Positions 31,258 through 42,535 of a stretch of 64,000 nucleotides of DNA are shown in pieces. Every line of letters begins with the position of its first letter. Positions within the stretch are counted from its first letter, which is position 1. The DNA is taken from the NCBI GenBank assembly GCA_963565915.1, contig OY751495.1:1426001-1490000 (forward strand), given 5' to 3'. The stretch is from Entoloma clypeatum. Its lineage: Eukaryota; Basidiomycota; Agaricomycetes; Agaricales; Entolomataceae. The notes below the pieces were generated by a model. The model made no database searches, was not told where the DNA came from, and saw only the letters and a list, made by a program, of their open reading frames with translations. A program made the translations under genes and the position numbers.

Positions 31258-33847
31258 ATGTCTGCCACTTCTCTGTCTGAGCAGCCCGCCCGTCAGTCGC
31301 AGCCCGGTATTCCGACACCGCCCCCCCGCGATGTCGCCAACTCCCTCCTCTTCGAGTGCGCATGGGAGGTCGCCAACAAGGTCGGCGGCATCTACACCGT
31401 CATCAAAACAAAGGTCCCCGTCACTGTCTCCGAGTATGGCGATAGATACTGCCTCATCGGCCCTCTCTCCTACAAGACCGCACCCATGGAGGTCGAACAG
31501 GTCGAGCCCTCAGACCCTCATCTCGCTGCCTCCCTCGACGCCATGCGTGCACAAGGCGCCAAGGCCCTCTATGGTCGATGGCTTATCGAGGGCAATCCCC
31601 ACGTCCTTCTCTTTGACATCGGATCTCAATACTCCCGCCTAGACGAGTGGAAAGGCGATCTCTGGAATCTCGCTGGCATACCCAGTCCGCCCAGTGACCA
31701 AGAGACCAACGAGTCCATTATTCTCGGTTATCTCGTCGCCTGGTTCTTAGGCGAGGTACGGAAAATTTTCCCTTGTTTCCCCGCCTTATCTTCCCTGATC
31801 CCGCCATCAGTACGTCGCACGGCAGCTTACTACCGCTGTCATTGCCCACTTTCACGAATGGCAAGCCGGCGTCGCCATCCCGCTCTGCCGCAAGCGTCAC
31901 ATCGACGTCACCACCGTCTTCACCACTCACGCCACTCTCCTCGGTCGCTACCTCTGCGCCGGATCTGTTGACTTTTACAACAATCTCCAGTACTTTGACG
32001 TCGATCACGAGGCCGGGAAGCGTGGTATATACCACCGATATTGCATCGAGCGCTCCGCTACTCACTGTGCCGATGTTTTTACCACCGTCTCCCACATCAC
32101 TGCGTATGAGAGCGAGCATCTCCTCAAACGCAAACCAGACGGCGTGTTGCCGAATGGCCTTAATGTCGTCAAGTTTCAGGCTATGCACGAGTTTCAAAAC
32201 CTGCATTCCAGGAGCAAAGAGAAGATCAATGAGTTCGTCCGTGGACACTTCTATGGTCACTATGATTTCGATCTTGATAATACCCTTTACGTGTGTTCTG
32301 TCTTGCGATCAGTCGTCGCTGACTGACATGTTCCTCTTGTAGATGTTTACAGCTGGCCGGTATGAGTACCGAAACAAGGGTGTAGACATGTTCATCGAAT
32401 CATTAGCGCGCCTCAACCACCGGCTACAAAAGGCTGGTTCCAATCTCACCGTTGTGGCCTTTATCATCATGCCCGCTGCTACTCACTCTTATACTGTCGA
32501 TGCCCTCAAGGGTCAGGCTGTCACCAAACAGTTGAGGGATGCTGTCCGTGAGATTCAAGAACGTGTCGGCGAGCGCTTGTTTGACCATGCTGCTCGTGTT
32601 CATGGGTGTGTACAATGATCCCTTTTTCGTGTATTTTTTCTTGACTTTTTCCCCAGTGATGCCGTCCTGCAGCCAACCCCGGAGACCTTATTATCATCCG
32701 AAGATCTTATACTTCTGAAGCGGCGTATATTCGCTTTGAAACGCAATTCACTCCCGCCAGTCACAACGCACAACATGGCTGACGATGCCAACGACCCCAT
32801 CCTCAATCAAATTCGCCGCGTGAAGCTCTTTAATGCGAGCTATGATCGCGTCAAGGTCGTTTTTCACCCTGACTTCCTGAACTCGAACAACCCTATCCTC
32901 GGTTTGGACTACGAAGAGTTTGTGAGAGGATGTCATCTGGGCGTATTCCCGAGTTATTATGAGCCGTGGGGCTACACGCCTGCAGAGTGCACGGTTGTGA
33001 GTATCAACCATACAGCATCTTAATTGTTCATAATTACTCATCATGGGTATGTAGATGGGTATTCCGAGTATCACAACCAACCTGTCGGGCTTTGGCTGCT
33101 TCATACAAGACCTGATCGACCGCCCCAATGACGAAGGCTGCTACATCGTTGACCGACGCTCAAAGTCTGTCGAGGACTCGGTGAACCAGCTCGCAGACTA
33201 CATGCTTACGTTCTGTAACAAGACACGGCGGCAGAGGATCAACCAGCGGAACCGCGTCGAGCGGCTCAGTCCCTTGTTGGATTGGAAGAATTTGGGGGTT
33301 GAGTACACCAAGGCAAGGTTACTGGCGCTGAGGAGGGCCTACCCCGATGCATTCTACGGTTGGGAAGAGGAGAGCGGCGAGGAGGAGGGTGGATATTTTC
33401 ATGATCAGGCCGCAGGGTACTTCAAGAGTATGGGAAGTATGCCAGCGAGCCCGAAGTTGAGAGGCATGGCGACGCCTGGGGATATGGGGACGTTGACAGA
33501 GGAGGTGTGTCGATCTCCTTTCCCTTCCATTCATTCCAACGCTGACACGTGGGTTCAGATGCAAAGGCTCGAGACGAGCGACTATAATGGCGGGTATCAA
33601 TGGCCTGCGGGAGACGAGGAGGATTCTTATCCTTTGTATGTTCCTCTCACTTCCGTCTGGCTTATTATAGTGAATTCATCGAATATGACTTAGCCCACTG
33701 GTGATGAAAGTGCGCTCGCGCGCTGGATCGATCAAGAGTGGGGCAAGCACGCCTGGAGGCGGTGTTTTCATGAGCTTGAGCGAGGGTGACTTGAAGCGGG
33801 CAGACGACGCGCTCAGCAAGGTCAACGGGATCGTGGCCTCGTCATAA
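31258..33847 (+). CDS. GSY1: Glycogen synthase (second representation)
   Basis: Seven exons at 31258-31755, 31811-32290, 32343-32605, 32657-32996, 33055-33504, 33559-33635 and 33694-33847, identical to 22097-24686. Here the gene runs on into unique sequence to its right, so this representation gives the true neighbour, RPL25. Confidence 0.9.
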
Positions 33848-34168
33848 TCATAAAGAGTTGGAACGATGTCGGGCTGCAATGGCTCGACGATGACTAGACA
33901 TGGACTCGGAACTCATTCTCGCTATGCTTGGTACTTATGTGCAGAGCGCTTACTCCTCCAGCTTTCTGCTTTCATTATGCGTTGTCCGTTGTTTTGTGTG
34001 CATATACTTAGATGAATTTTATACCATGAGTATACCCTTGACATTTCGGGCCGGCGTTCCGATGTAACTGTACAGTTCAACAAGCCACCACCGCACAGCC
34101 ACCGTGGACAACCAACCGATTTGGAAGTAGGTAGGCTTATGTAACAGTTCTCCCAAACGCCCTCCCCG

Positions 34169-34905
34169 ATGGCTGCGACAACAAAAACCAGCAAGACCAA
34201 GGCCGCCGCCTCGAAGTGTTCGTTATTTCCGCGTATTTATTGCCCCACAAATCTAAGTGCATATATATATGTAGCGAAACCCTCGCCAAAAGACAGCAAG
34301 GCCAAGGCGGCGAAAAAGGCAGCTCTGCAGGGAACACAATCCCATGCCAGCCGTAAGACGAGAACGTCGGCATCGTTCCACCGCCCGAAGACTTTGAGAC
34401 TCGCAAGGGACCCGAAGTATCCTCGTAGGTCGATCCCGCATGCGTCGAGAATGGATCAGTTCAGGACGATTGTCTCGTGAGTTTCTTGTTTTGCCTCGTC
34501 GTTTGGTGTGGCCGTGGAATGTAGAGTGCGGCGCGGAATTTTTAAAGCTGATTGTGCTCTAGGCCTCTGAACACGGAGTCCGCGATGAAAAAGATTGAGG
34601 AGCACAACACTCTGGTATTTATCGTTGATGTGAGGTCGAACAAGCGCCAGATCAAGGATGCGGTGAAGAAGCTGTATGATGTCCAGGCGGCGAAGATCAA
34701 CACGCTCATCCGGTGCGTGAGAGCTGGGGGCTATGGTGGAGGATTGCTGATTATGCGTTGATATATAGACCCGACGGAAAGAAGAAGGCATACGTCCGAT
34801 TGACGGCAGACCATGACGCGCTGGATGTTGCCAACAAGGTATGGAGAATTGGGCTTGTTGGTGTGGTTTCAATTCTGAAAAATTATATAGATCGGCTTCA
34901 TCTAA
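34169..34905 (+). CDS. RPL25: 60S ribosomal protein uL23 (L25/L23a)
   Basis: Five exons; the last codes only IGFI before TAA, as is usual for this protein ([14 protein letters not shown]). The N-terminus is Lys/Ala-rich ([16 protein letters not shown], then [18 protein letters not shown]). The globular part is typical of uL23: [60 protein letters not shown]. uL23 sits at the polypeptide exit tunnel and contacts signal recognition particle and nascent-chain factors. The first donor is uncertain (GTGTTC at 34217 or GTTCGT two bases later); only the second keeps the frame with the acceptor at 34273, giving ASKSKPSPK. Later introns are clear GT-AG. The start follows a short promoter of under 70 bp of unique sequence. 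Confidence 0.92.
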
Positions 34906-35129
34906 ATGATGGATGTCTGGATGTTTGGAGGGAGACTGCGCTATCCTCTATATGTTGACCCAAGCAAACTCCTCTTTCGTATATGCCCCAATTATACGTA
35001 TATATGTTATGATGCCATGGCTATAAACATATGAAAGCGTTTGTCTAGATGGTATACTCAATCCGTGGGAATTATTTCATCAATCACTTTTCAGAAAAAA
35101 GTTTGTTGTTTTGAACGTGCTAACATTCC
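34906..35129. other. Intergenic RPL25 - mS10
   Basis: AT-rich 3' and 5' flank. No feature recognised. Confidence 0.5.
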
Positions 35130-35980
35130 ATGCTGAGGCTCGCGTTCGCTCGCCCACCTCGTGTCATCCTTTCCTCACTGGTGTCACCGTCCAGAGCATC
35201 ATGGATACGCTATAACAGTACTGCACCAAGGTGCGCCATAGGATTGATTCCTCCCTGTGCGCAACTCACAAGTGATCCAGTGTTCCACCCAGCCCTCCCA
35301 ACGTGACCACGGCGTCTGAAGATGCGGAGCTTGATGTTCCATCCAGCGACGTTGGTTCTATTCCATTGTCGGAGGGCCCGTTCGTTAATCTCAAGCTCCT
35401 GGACCCAAACCGACTACCCCTAACTAAACCCCTTGGAGAAAACTTTACTGAAACTGAACATGCTGCTACACTCATCCACGGACGCGGATTTCATAAAGCT
35501 TTTCACCACCCCCGCACTCATGATATTCCAGTCGCCAATATCCAGTTCCGTTCACACCACCCGGAGCTTCTCGACCTTTTCACGCACTTTGCCACGCACG
35601 CCGCGTCATCTCTAGGAATACCCGTCTCGCGCGTCGCGACCCTTCCGACGAAGCGGACGTTGTGGACGGTTCTGCGGAGTCCGCATGTGCACAAGAAGAG
35701 TCAGGAGAACTTTGAGCGGAAGGTGCACAAGCGCGGTATCAAGGCGTGGGACGCGGATGAGGAAGTTGTGGACCGGTGGTGTCAGTATATGAGAAATCAT
35801 GCATTGGGCGGTGTTGGGATGAGGGTGACGAAATGGAAGAGGATGCCGCTTGGGATTGGGAAGAGGATGTTGGCGGAGGTGGAGAAGGGGCGAGAGCAGT
35901 CGGGGTCAGATTCGCAGAAGGTGAAGGCGCTGGCAGAGAAGATTGCTGCAGAGGAGATGGCGAAGGGTGGATCTTCATAA
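35130..35980 (+). CDS. RSM10: Mitochondrial small-subunit ribosomal protein uS10m
   Basis: Two exons (35130-35230, 35281-35980) with a 50-bp intron give 266 residues. The N-terminus MLRLAFARPPRVILSSLVSP, rich in Arg and hydroxylated residues, looks like a mitochondrial presequence. The ribosomal S10 domain covers about residues 95-200: HHPRTHDIPVANIQFRSHHP, LGIPVSRVATLPTKRTLWTV, SPHVHKKSQENFERKVHKR. The C-terminal Lys/Glu-rich tail is usual for fungal uS10m. An alternative start in exon 2 is unlikely because the frame there opens at a GTG and the upstream exon supplies the targeting peptide. The protein belongs to the head of the mitochondrial 28S/37S subunit. Confidence 0.88.
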
Positions 35981-36078
35981 CTTGTAAATAGCATGTGATA
36001 GGCGGAGTTGCCGTGATCATTGCACTCAATGCGCTCCATGCACTCCCCGCGCTCCTATCCATAGCATCTTGTTTCCAA

Positions 36079-37796
36079 ATGTCTGCTGGCTTCCGTATCA
36101 CACCCGCGCTATGGGACAAGATTCATCACTTTGCCTCCTTCCCTCAGACTGGAGGTCTGTACATCATTTCCTGGCATGACTCCAATCCTCATCGACATCC
36201 TTTACAGTCTCACTGCAGCAGATGGTCTTGTTCGGACAGAACCCAAGCCAGGGGACTTTGCTCAAGGCCAGTCAGTTCCTTGCAGGTGCGCTCTGGCTCC
36301 ATTTCCCGTCTTGACGCTACCGCTGACCGCATCTCTTCCCCAAAGAGGAACTACCCGTGCGCCTCGCACACCGCGTCAAGGAGCTCGAGAAGCTTCCGCA
36401 CAATCTCAGCGAAATGCCCTCCATAAGGAAGGTCCGGAACTGGTATGCCCAGTCATTTGAGGTGAGCTGAAGGCTCCTCCATGCACCCCACATCTCTTTA
36501 CTAAACCCCGCCAGGAACTCGTCACTTTTCCACCCATCGTGCTGCCGCTGGACATTAGGCACGCACTGCGTAACCCAGATGCCCCGACTGCGCTCCCAGA
36601 GTCCATACCGAACCCGTCCATCAAGGTAGCTCCGCTGCCGACTGAGGGCAATAGTAACGGGTCTGGCTACAATAAGCTAAAGCTTCGGGTGCCGATGGAA
36701 CGAAGGTAGATCTTCTCCCACTCGGCCTTCTTCGACTCCTAATATGGTTTATTTTGCTTATAGATATTACGCTGACACAGGCAACATCAACTGGCCGCCA
36801 CAAGTGCAGGACTACAACAAACGCTTTACAAAGGTCCTGGACACGATTAAGCACCGACATGACCCCACGGTAACTACCGTCGCACAAGGCGTCCTCGAGT
36901 GGAAGCGCTCCGTCGGTGCAAGGAACATCGGGCTCGATATACAATCTTGGCTCGATCGGTTTTACATGTCCCGAATTGGCATTCGTTTCCTCATTGGCCA
37001 ACGTGTGTATCCCCTCTGTTCGCTTGCAACACTTGTTTATTGATGCTCGAGTGTAGACGTAGCACTCAACACGCAACTGGCCCATAAAGATTATGTTGGC
37101 ATCATCTGTACGAAAGCTGTATGTCCCTCGACTCCTTTACCCATTGCTGGTTTTTAACTTATTCATGCTGAAGAACGTCCATGACATTGTTCAAGAAGCA
37201 ATAGAAAATGCCCGATTCGTTTGCGAAGAGCACTATGCCATGTTCCGGGGCCCCCCGGTACAACTCATTTGTCCTTCAGACCTCACGTTTGCATATGTGC
37301 CCGGCCACCTCTCGCACATCGTCTTTGAGCTTCTCAAGAACTCCCTTCGTGCCGTGGTAGAGCGTTTTGGCGTTGATGCAGCTGATGAAGGCCGCTCGGG
37401 GTACCCGCCGATCAAGGTCGTGGTAGTGGAAGGCAAGGAGGACATCACGATCAAGATTAGTGACGAGGGAGGGGGAATTCCTCGGAGAGCCATACCCTTG
37501 ATATGGACATACATGTACACGACGATGGAGGGGCAGGGTATCGATCAGGACTTTGCGTCAAGCGATTTCAAGGCGCCCATGGCTGGTTTTGGATATGGGT
37601 TGCCGTTGTCGAGATTGGTGTGTGCTGCTTCAGGTTGCTTCTTTTTCTGGTTTGCGACTGAGTTGATGTTGTTTTCTTTTTCAAGTATGCCAGATATTTT
37701 GGAGGCGATTTGAGGTTGATTGCGATGGATGGGTTTGGAACGGATGTGTATATCCATCTGAACAGGCTGTCGAGCAGCCGAGAGCCCTTGCTGTAG
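36079..37796 (+). CDS. Mitochondrial PDK/BCKDK-family protein kinase
   Basis: About eight exons joined by short GT-AG introns. The first reads MSAGFRITPALWDKIHHFAS with QTG at its end; the acceptor at 36207 restores SLQQMVLFGQNPSQGTLLKA. The four-helix N-domain follows (PVRLAHRVKELEKLPHNLSE; MPSIRKVRNWYAQSFEELVT; LDRFYMSRIGIRFLIGQ). The GHKL ATPase domain shows the N box ELLKNSLRAVVE, the G1 box ISDEGGGIPR, and the G2 box GFGYGLPLSRLYARYFGGDL, ending VYIHLNRLSSSREPLL. These enzymes phosphorylate Ser of E1 alpha in pyruvate or branched-chain 2-oxoacid dehydrogenase and so switch the complex off in the matrix. PDK and BCKDK cannot be told apart here with certainty. No obvious presequence is seen before SAGFR, as in some fungal homologues. 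Confidence 0.88.
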
Positions 37797-38885
37797 GCTG
37801 TGAGGTTCGTTGAATTTCGTTTTATTCGATTCAGCTCTAATGTGCGAACTGAAACAGAACGCTACGCCGTGTCCTTTAAAATCGGATCAAGCTGTAATTT
37901 ACGCTCTCTAATTGCATAGTACCGCTCATCGTCGATGAGTATATTCACAATGTATAGTTCACTTGCGCGCACTTTAGTATGTACCTGCAGTTCAACAACT
38001 TTATGGTAATGGTCTTCACTATCTCGGTTCTATACCTCTCTGTATGAGGCCCTTATTGCTAGTTGGCGCCTGACAGAGATGAAATCATGAGCAAGGGATG
38101 AACGTGGGGTCAAGTTGAAGGTGGCTGAGATCCAAATCAGGGTTTCACCCAATCGCCAACCAACCCCTCACCCCCCCCCTCTCTCTCTCTCTTTCGTTCA
38201 ACGACTTCTTACGACAGCTTGTGGGAATCTCATATTTTATTAGCCCACTCGACCCCCAGAAATTGGTCACCAGTCGCTGGAGTTTGCAGATTTCGCTGGC
38301 ATCAGGTGCGTAGCAACCTCAATGGCATCCTTCAACCTACTCGAGGCTGAGCTTCATCGCCGCAGTGTCACCTGCTGGGAGAGACCTGATTGGACTCCAA
38401 GACTGTTGATTGCAAAAGCGCGGAACCGACCGGTTTGTGGCAGAGCATTTTGGCATATCGTCATATTGATTCCTTTTGTCCGCCAGGCCGTGTTGTGCGC
38501 CCAACATTATCGCCCTGACAGGAATCAGGTCTAATCGTAACGGTCCATCGTCAGCGTCCGCCGCAATAACCACTGTTGCAGTTCGCAATAGCACCGAGCA
38601 TCCGTGGTAGGTATGGTTTGTGACTATTCCGTCCGTCATGCCTTAATATCCGCAATCCATTCTTTTTAGAAGCTTCCTTTCTTGGTTAGGACACGAGGTT
38701 GAAGAGCATAACTTACACAGATACAAGCAGGTAAGTATGGGCTCAAGAGCGTTGTTATGGACTTTGCTGAACCTTGTTCGTAGATTTTACACACATTCTT
38801 ATCCACATCCTATGAGTGAGTGAGTGCGCTCAGTAAAGTTCTCGATAACGCTGACTCTTCCCTCCCAAGTCCTCACGTCTTAATC
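37797..38885. other. Intergenic PDK - ATG4
   Basis: About 1.1 kb without a convincing gene. It contains a C9 run followed by (tc)n near 38168-38193. A 70-codon ORF at 38322-38534 has no visible family features. The last 250 bp probably hold the ATG4 promoter and 5' UTR. Confidence 0.5.
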
Positions 38886-41800
38886 ATGTCCAACAAAAAC
38901 CAACGACACACCCCGTCGCCAACATCCCCGTCTCAAAACCCATCAAAACTCCCCAGGTTTCTTCAGAAACAAGTCAGTCGCGATCGCTCAAAGTCCATGA
39001 CAGAACCATTCGGAAGCGCGAGCACCAGCAGCATTGCCAGTGTCAGCTCTTTATCCACATCCTCCGATATCGCTCCCTCTTCCTCCGCCAAGCCACGCAA
39101 ATCAAGCAAATTCTCCATCTTGCGGGACAAGGAGGATAAACAACGCCGCTCGTCTGATCTACCACCCCTCCCTCCGCCTCAAGATACCGCACCTACGACT
39201 GTCGATGACCCCCCAGTGATCATTGAACCAGTCACGATACCCCGCTTGAGGTCTCGCTCTGACCGACCCATCAACACAGCAATCGAGTCGTCTCAATCAC
39301 TTTATTCTTCCACGTCCTCCGCATCGCGCATTGGTGACCTTCCGACCCGCCTTTCGGGCTGGTTCTCCCATACCTTCAGCACTTCTACAACAGACCTTTC
39401 TCTTCCTACACTTCTCTCACAATCTACGTCCGCCTCTCCAAGCAGAGCTGCACATACTTCCGCCCTCCTAACTGCTGCTAAGCATGGGAAAGGGCACCTA
39501 GATAAAGCGATGCGATTCCTCCTTGATAGCGACTCAACCCCGGACAAATGTACGGAGTCGATCTGGCTATTGGGTGTACAGCATCCCGGATATGAACCTC
39601 CACCCCCACCGCCTGTATCCGCATCCGTTTCCCTTTCTGCATCGACCTCAAGCCATCGGAGAAACTCAATTTCCTTCCGTTCATCCTCCTCTTCCCTTTC
39701 GACTGCCGATCTAGTGCAAGCGACACCTTCCAAGCAGCCAAATCCCGCCGCAAATTGGCCTCCCGTCTTTTATGCCGACTTCACATCACGAGTATGGTTA
39801 ACCTACCGATCACAGTTTACACCAATCCGAGACGTGCGGTTGGCGGACATATCAGGGGATGTGAGCGATACTCAACCATCCAGCAGTCCGCCATCAGCGG
39901 CCAAGTCGCGGCCATGGAATTGGGTAGGCCGCGAGAAAGGCTGGACTAGCGATTCGGGGTGGGGGTGTATGTTGCGGACGGGACAGAGTTTGTTGGCCAA
40001 TGCGTTGGTGCATATCCATTTGGGCCGTGGTTTGTATTCTTCTTTGATCTTGTGTCAACCTTGATGTTGAATGTGGGTTGCAGATTGGAGAAGACCACCA
40101 CATGCAGTGCATACCGCTGACTATGCGACCTATGTCCAAATTCTGACTTGGTTCTTCGATACACCCTCGCCGGAGGTTCCATTCAGTGTTCATCGCATGG
40201 CACTTGCGGGCAAGGAGCTGGGAAAGGATGTCGGGCAGTGGTTTGGACCAAGCACTGCCGCTGGCGCCATCCGGTTCGTCTTTTGCATTGCCGCCCTTTC
40301 TATCAAGAACGGAAGCTGATTTTTTTTCTTCATTAGAACTCTTGTGAATAATTTTCCAGAAGCAGGATTGGGCGTATCTGTCGCCACCGATGGCACGTTG
40401 TTCCAGACTGATGTCTTCACCGCATCCCATATTGAGGATGGAAATGTCCGTTCAACACGACGACATCAGAAGGCGTTGTCAACTTCCTGGGGCGAACGGC
40501 CTGTATTATTGCTTATTGGCTTGAGGCTGGGTTTGGATGGCGTCAACCCAGTTTATTATGATACAATCAAGGTATGTACACTCAATGATTGGTTTCTTTC
40601 CCTCGGTGGACTGAGTACTCTCTCAGCTACTCTATAGTTTCCCCCAATCCGTGGGCATCGCGGGTGGCCGTCCCAGCTCATCCTACTATTTTGTTGGTTC
40701 CCAAGCCGACAACCTCTTCTATCTCGATCCCCACCATGCGAGGCCCGCCATCCCACTTCGTCCTGCACCCCCTCGATCACGAGAAGATAGAGAATCGACT
40801 CCAGAGTCCGACCGTGAGGTCCCAAGAAATCAGCGTTCGCCTCGCGGCCGTTCGCATCATCAGCGGGCCCCTACTTCTCCATCCTCCGTTCGCACAGGAG
40901 CGTCTTCATCGTTCTCGTATCATGCTCCGCTGTCGCCTTCTCCGCTCCAACAACAGTTCTCCCAATCATCTTCATCAGCACCAAGCTCCGAGTCAAACGA
41001 TGGTGAACAATTCCAACCTCGTCGACAGGTTTCCAACCACCCCTACTCCAGATCACCCCCACCCGCTGCTTATCACTCACGGTGGCGTTCAGCAAGCCAG
41101 AGCCACAATCAACCCGCCTCCCCAGCGTCGGACATGCTGCTGGAACGCGATTTGACTGGCTTGGACCCGGTGCAGGAGCACTACGTCACCGCATACCATT
41201 CCTTGGAGCTGAAAACATTCCATTGCGAGCGAGTGAGGAAGATGCCGTTGAGTGGCCTCGATCCGAGTATGTTGCTCGGATTCTTATGCAAAGATGCAGC
41301 GGACTGGTGGGACTTTAGGAAGCGGGTAGGAGATGTGGGTTTCTACTCATCCCCCTCCTTTTTCCTGCTTGCTGATGAGAGGTCAATTTATACAGCTGCC
41401 AAGGATGATCTTCTCCGTGCAAGACGAGCCGCCGACATGGCCCTCTGATTCGGATGAATACATGGGCTTGGAGTCGATCTCGGAGCCAGATGATCTGGAT
41501 ATGGATATGGAGGATGATGAGGAGAACGAAGCCGACGGCGATGATGGTGCCGATGACGGTGACGAGCGTTTCTTCGATACGCGATCTGGATCTGCGTCTA
41601 CATCAAGCGCCAGTGCCAGCGGTAGGAGCGGGGGACATGGCAACGCAAGTGACAGGAGCGGCAAGAGCAAGGGAGATGATGCAGATATCGATACTGAGGA
41701 AGACCCTGTAGACCCGATAACGCCTGGTCCTCACTCGCGATTCTCCATCGAACAGCGAGTCCCCTTAGGCCAGTTAGATGAAGCAAAGGAGGGTGACGAA

Positions 41801-42229
41801 GTGTATGAAAGCGCAGGCGATATCGAAGATGATTGGGTGGATCCGTCTGTACCTCCAAGCCCTACTCGCGCCTTGGATGATCTGCCCGAAACATCCAACC
41901 CCCAAGTCAATCACGGAGATACAAGTGATCACATCCCAACAATATCGAATGGTGGGGTGAATAAGAAAACCATCAGTAGGAAAGACAGGAAGAAGCGGCG
42001 CGAGGTTCCTGTTCCTGTTCCACTGGTCATGGTCCCATCCCAGGAGCAACATTACCCTTTTCCGGTCGCAGAGGATGCGTCTTCACCAGAACCGCGAGAC
42101 AGAAGCAGGAGCTCATCCACAACGAATAAGGGTGTGGGCCCGGCTGGCAAGCGGATGCATACTGCGCGTGCGCGGGATGGAGGCAGAACTCAGAGTGGGG
42201 GCGTCAAGGGCATCCTGACAGGTGATTAA
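38886..42229 (+). CDS. ATG4: ATG4 cysteine protease (autophagy)
   Basis: Five exons (38886-40029, 40084-40273, 40337-40571, 40627-41334, 41396-42229) give 1,036 residues in one frame. ATG4 cleaves ATG8 after its C-terminal Gly and later removes it from phosphatidylethanolamine. The catalytic Cys is in [20 protein letters not shown] (about residue 361); the Asp and His are in [18 protein letters not shown] (about residues 550-560); [18 protein letters not shown] precedes them. The N-terminal 250 residues are Ser/Pro-rich and disordered. A Ser/Pro/Gln-rich insert (about 567-680) separates the catalytic core from the conserved [20 protein letters not shown] and WWDFRKRV segments. The C-terminal 280 residues are acidic, then basic. 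Such a long form is usual in basidiomycetes (yeast Atg4 is about 500). The ATG at 38886 is preferred over an upstream in-frame GTG. Confidence 0.93.
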
Positions 42230-42535
42230 GTTATGAGGCAACCGGGAGCTCTATAACTCGAGTCTTCTTTTTTCAATCGCCTTTGGGACGGTTGTAAACG
42301 GTTTAACCATTGAACTCTTTGTTCGTGTATTTACTTTTGTAGGCTATAGATATATACCCTCACGACATCCTCACAAAGTATTGTTGAAAGCAATGACTGA
42401 TGACGAATTGTCCTCAGTAACATTGGTTACAAGGGAAATATGTCTATCTTGCAGGGTCCTAAACCATCTTGACACACTTGAATTTCAAACTACCATGCCA
42501 GGAGAATTTTAGAAAACAATGTACAGGAAAGTGGT
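42230..42535. other. Intergenic ATG4 - gene H (convergent)
   Basis: About 300 bp between two stop codons. No feature recognised. Confidence 0.5.

Larger units (their letters stand above)
25142..34102 (+). repeat. Block 2 of the 8,961-bp duplicated segment
   Basis: It starts in the middle of the Copia-B integrase, at the base matching 15981, and ends at the base matching 24941; unique sequence resumes at 34103. This is the pattern of two contigs that overlap and were scaffolded without merging. Confidence 0.95.

Noticed and set aside
30265..33847. Paralogous pair of TMEM19 and glycogen synthase genes as a real gene duplication
   Set aside because: The copies are identical including introns and flanks, and their borders coincide with the gap; contig overlap explains this better.
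38322..38534. A 70-codon ORF upstream of ATG4
   Set aside because: Short, no recognisable features and no supporting splice signals.
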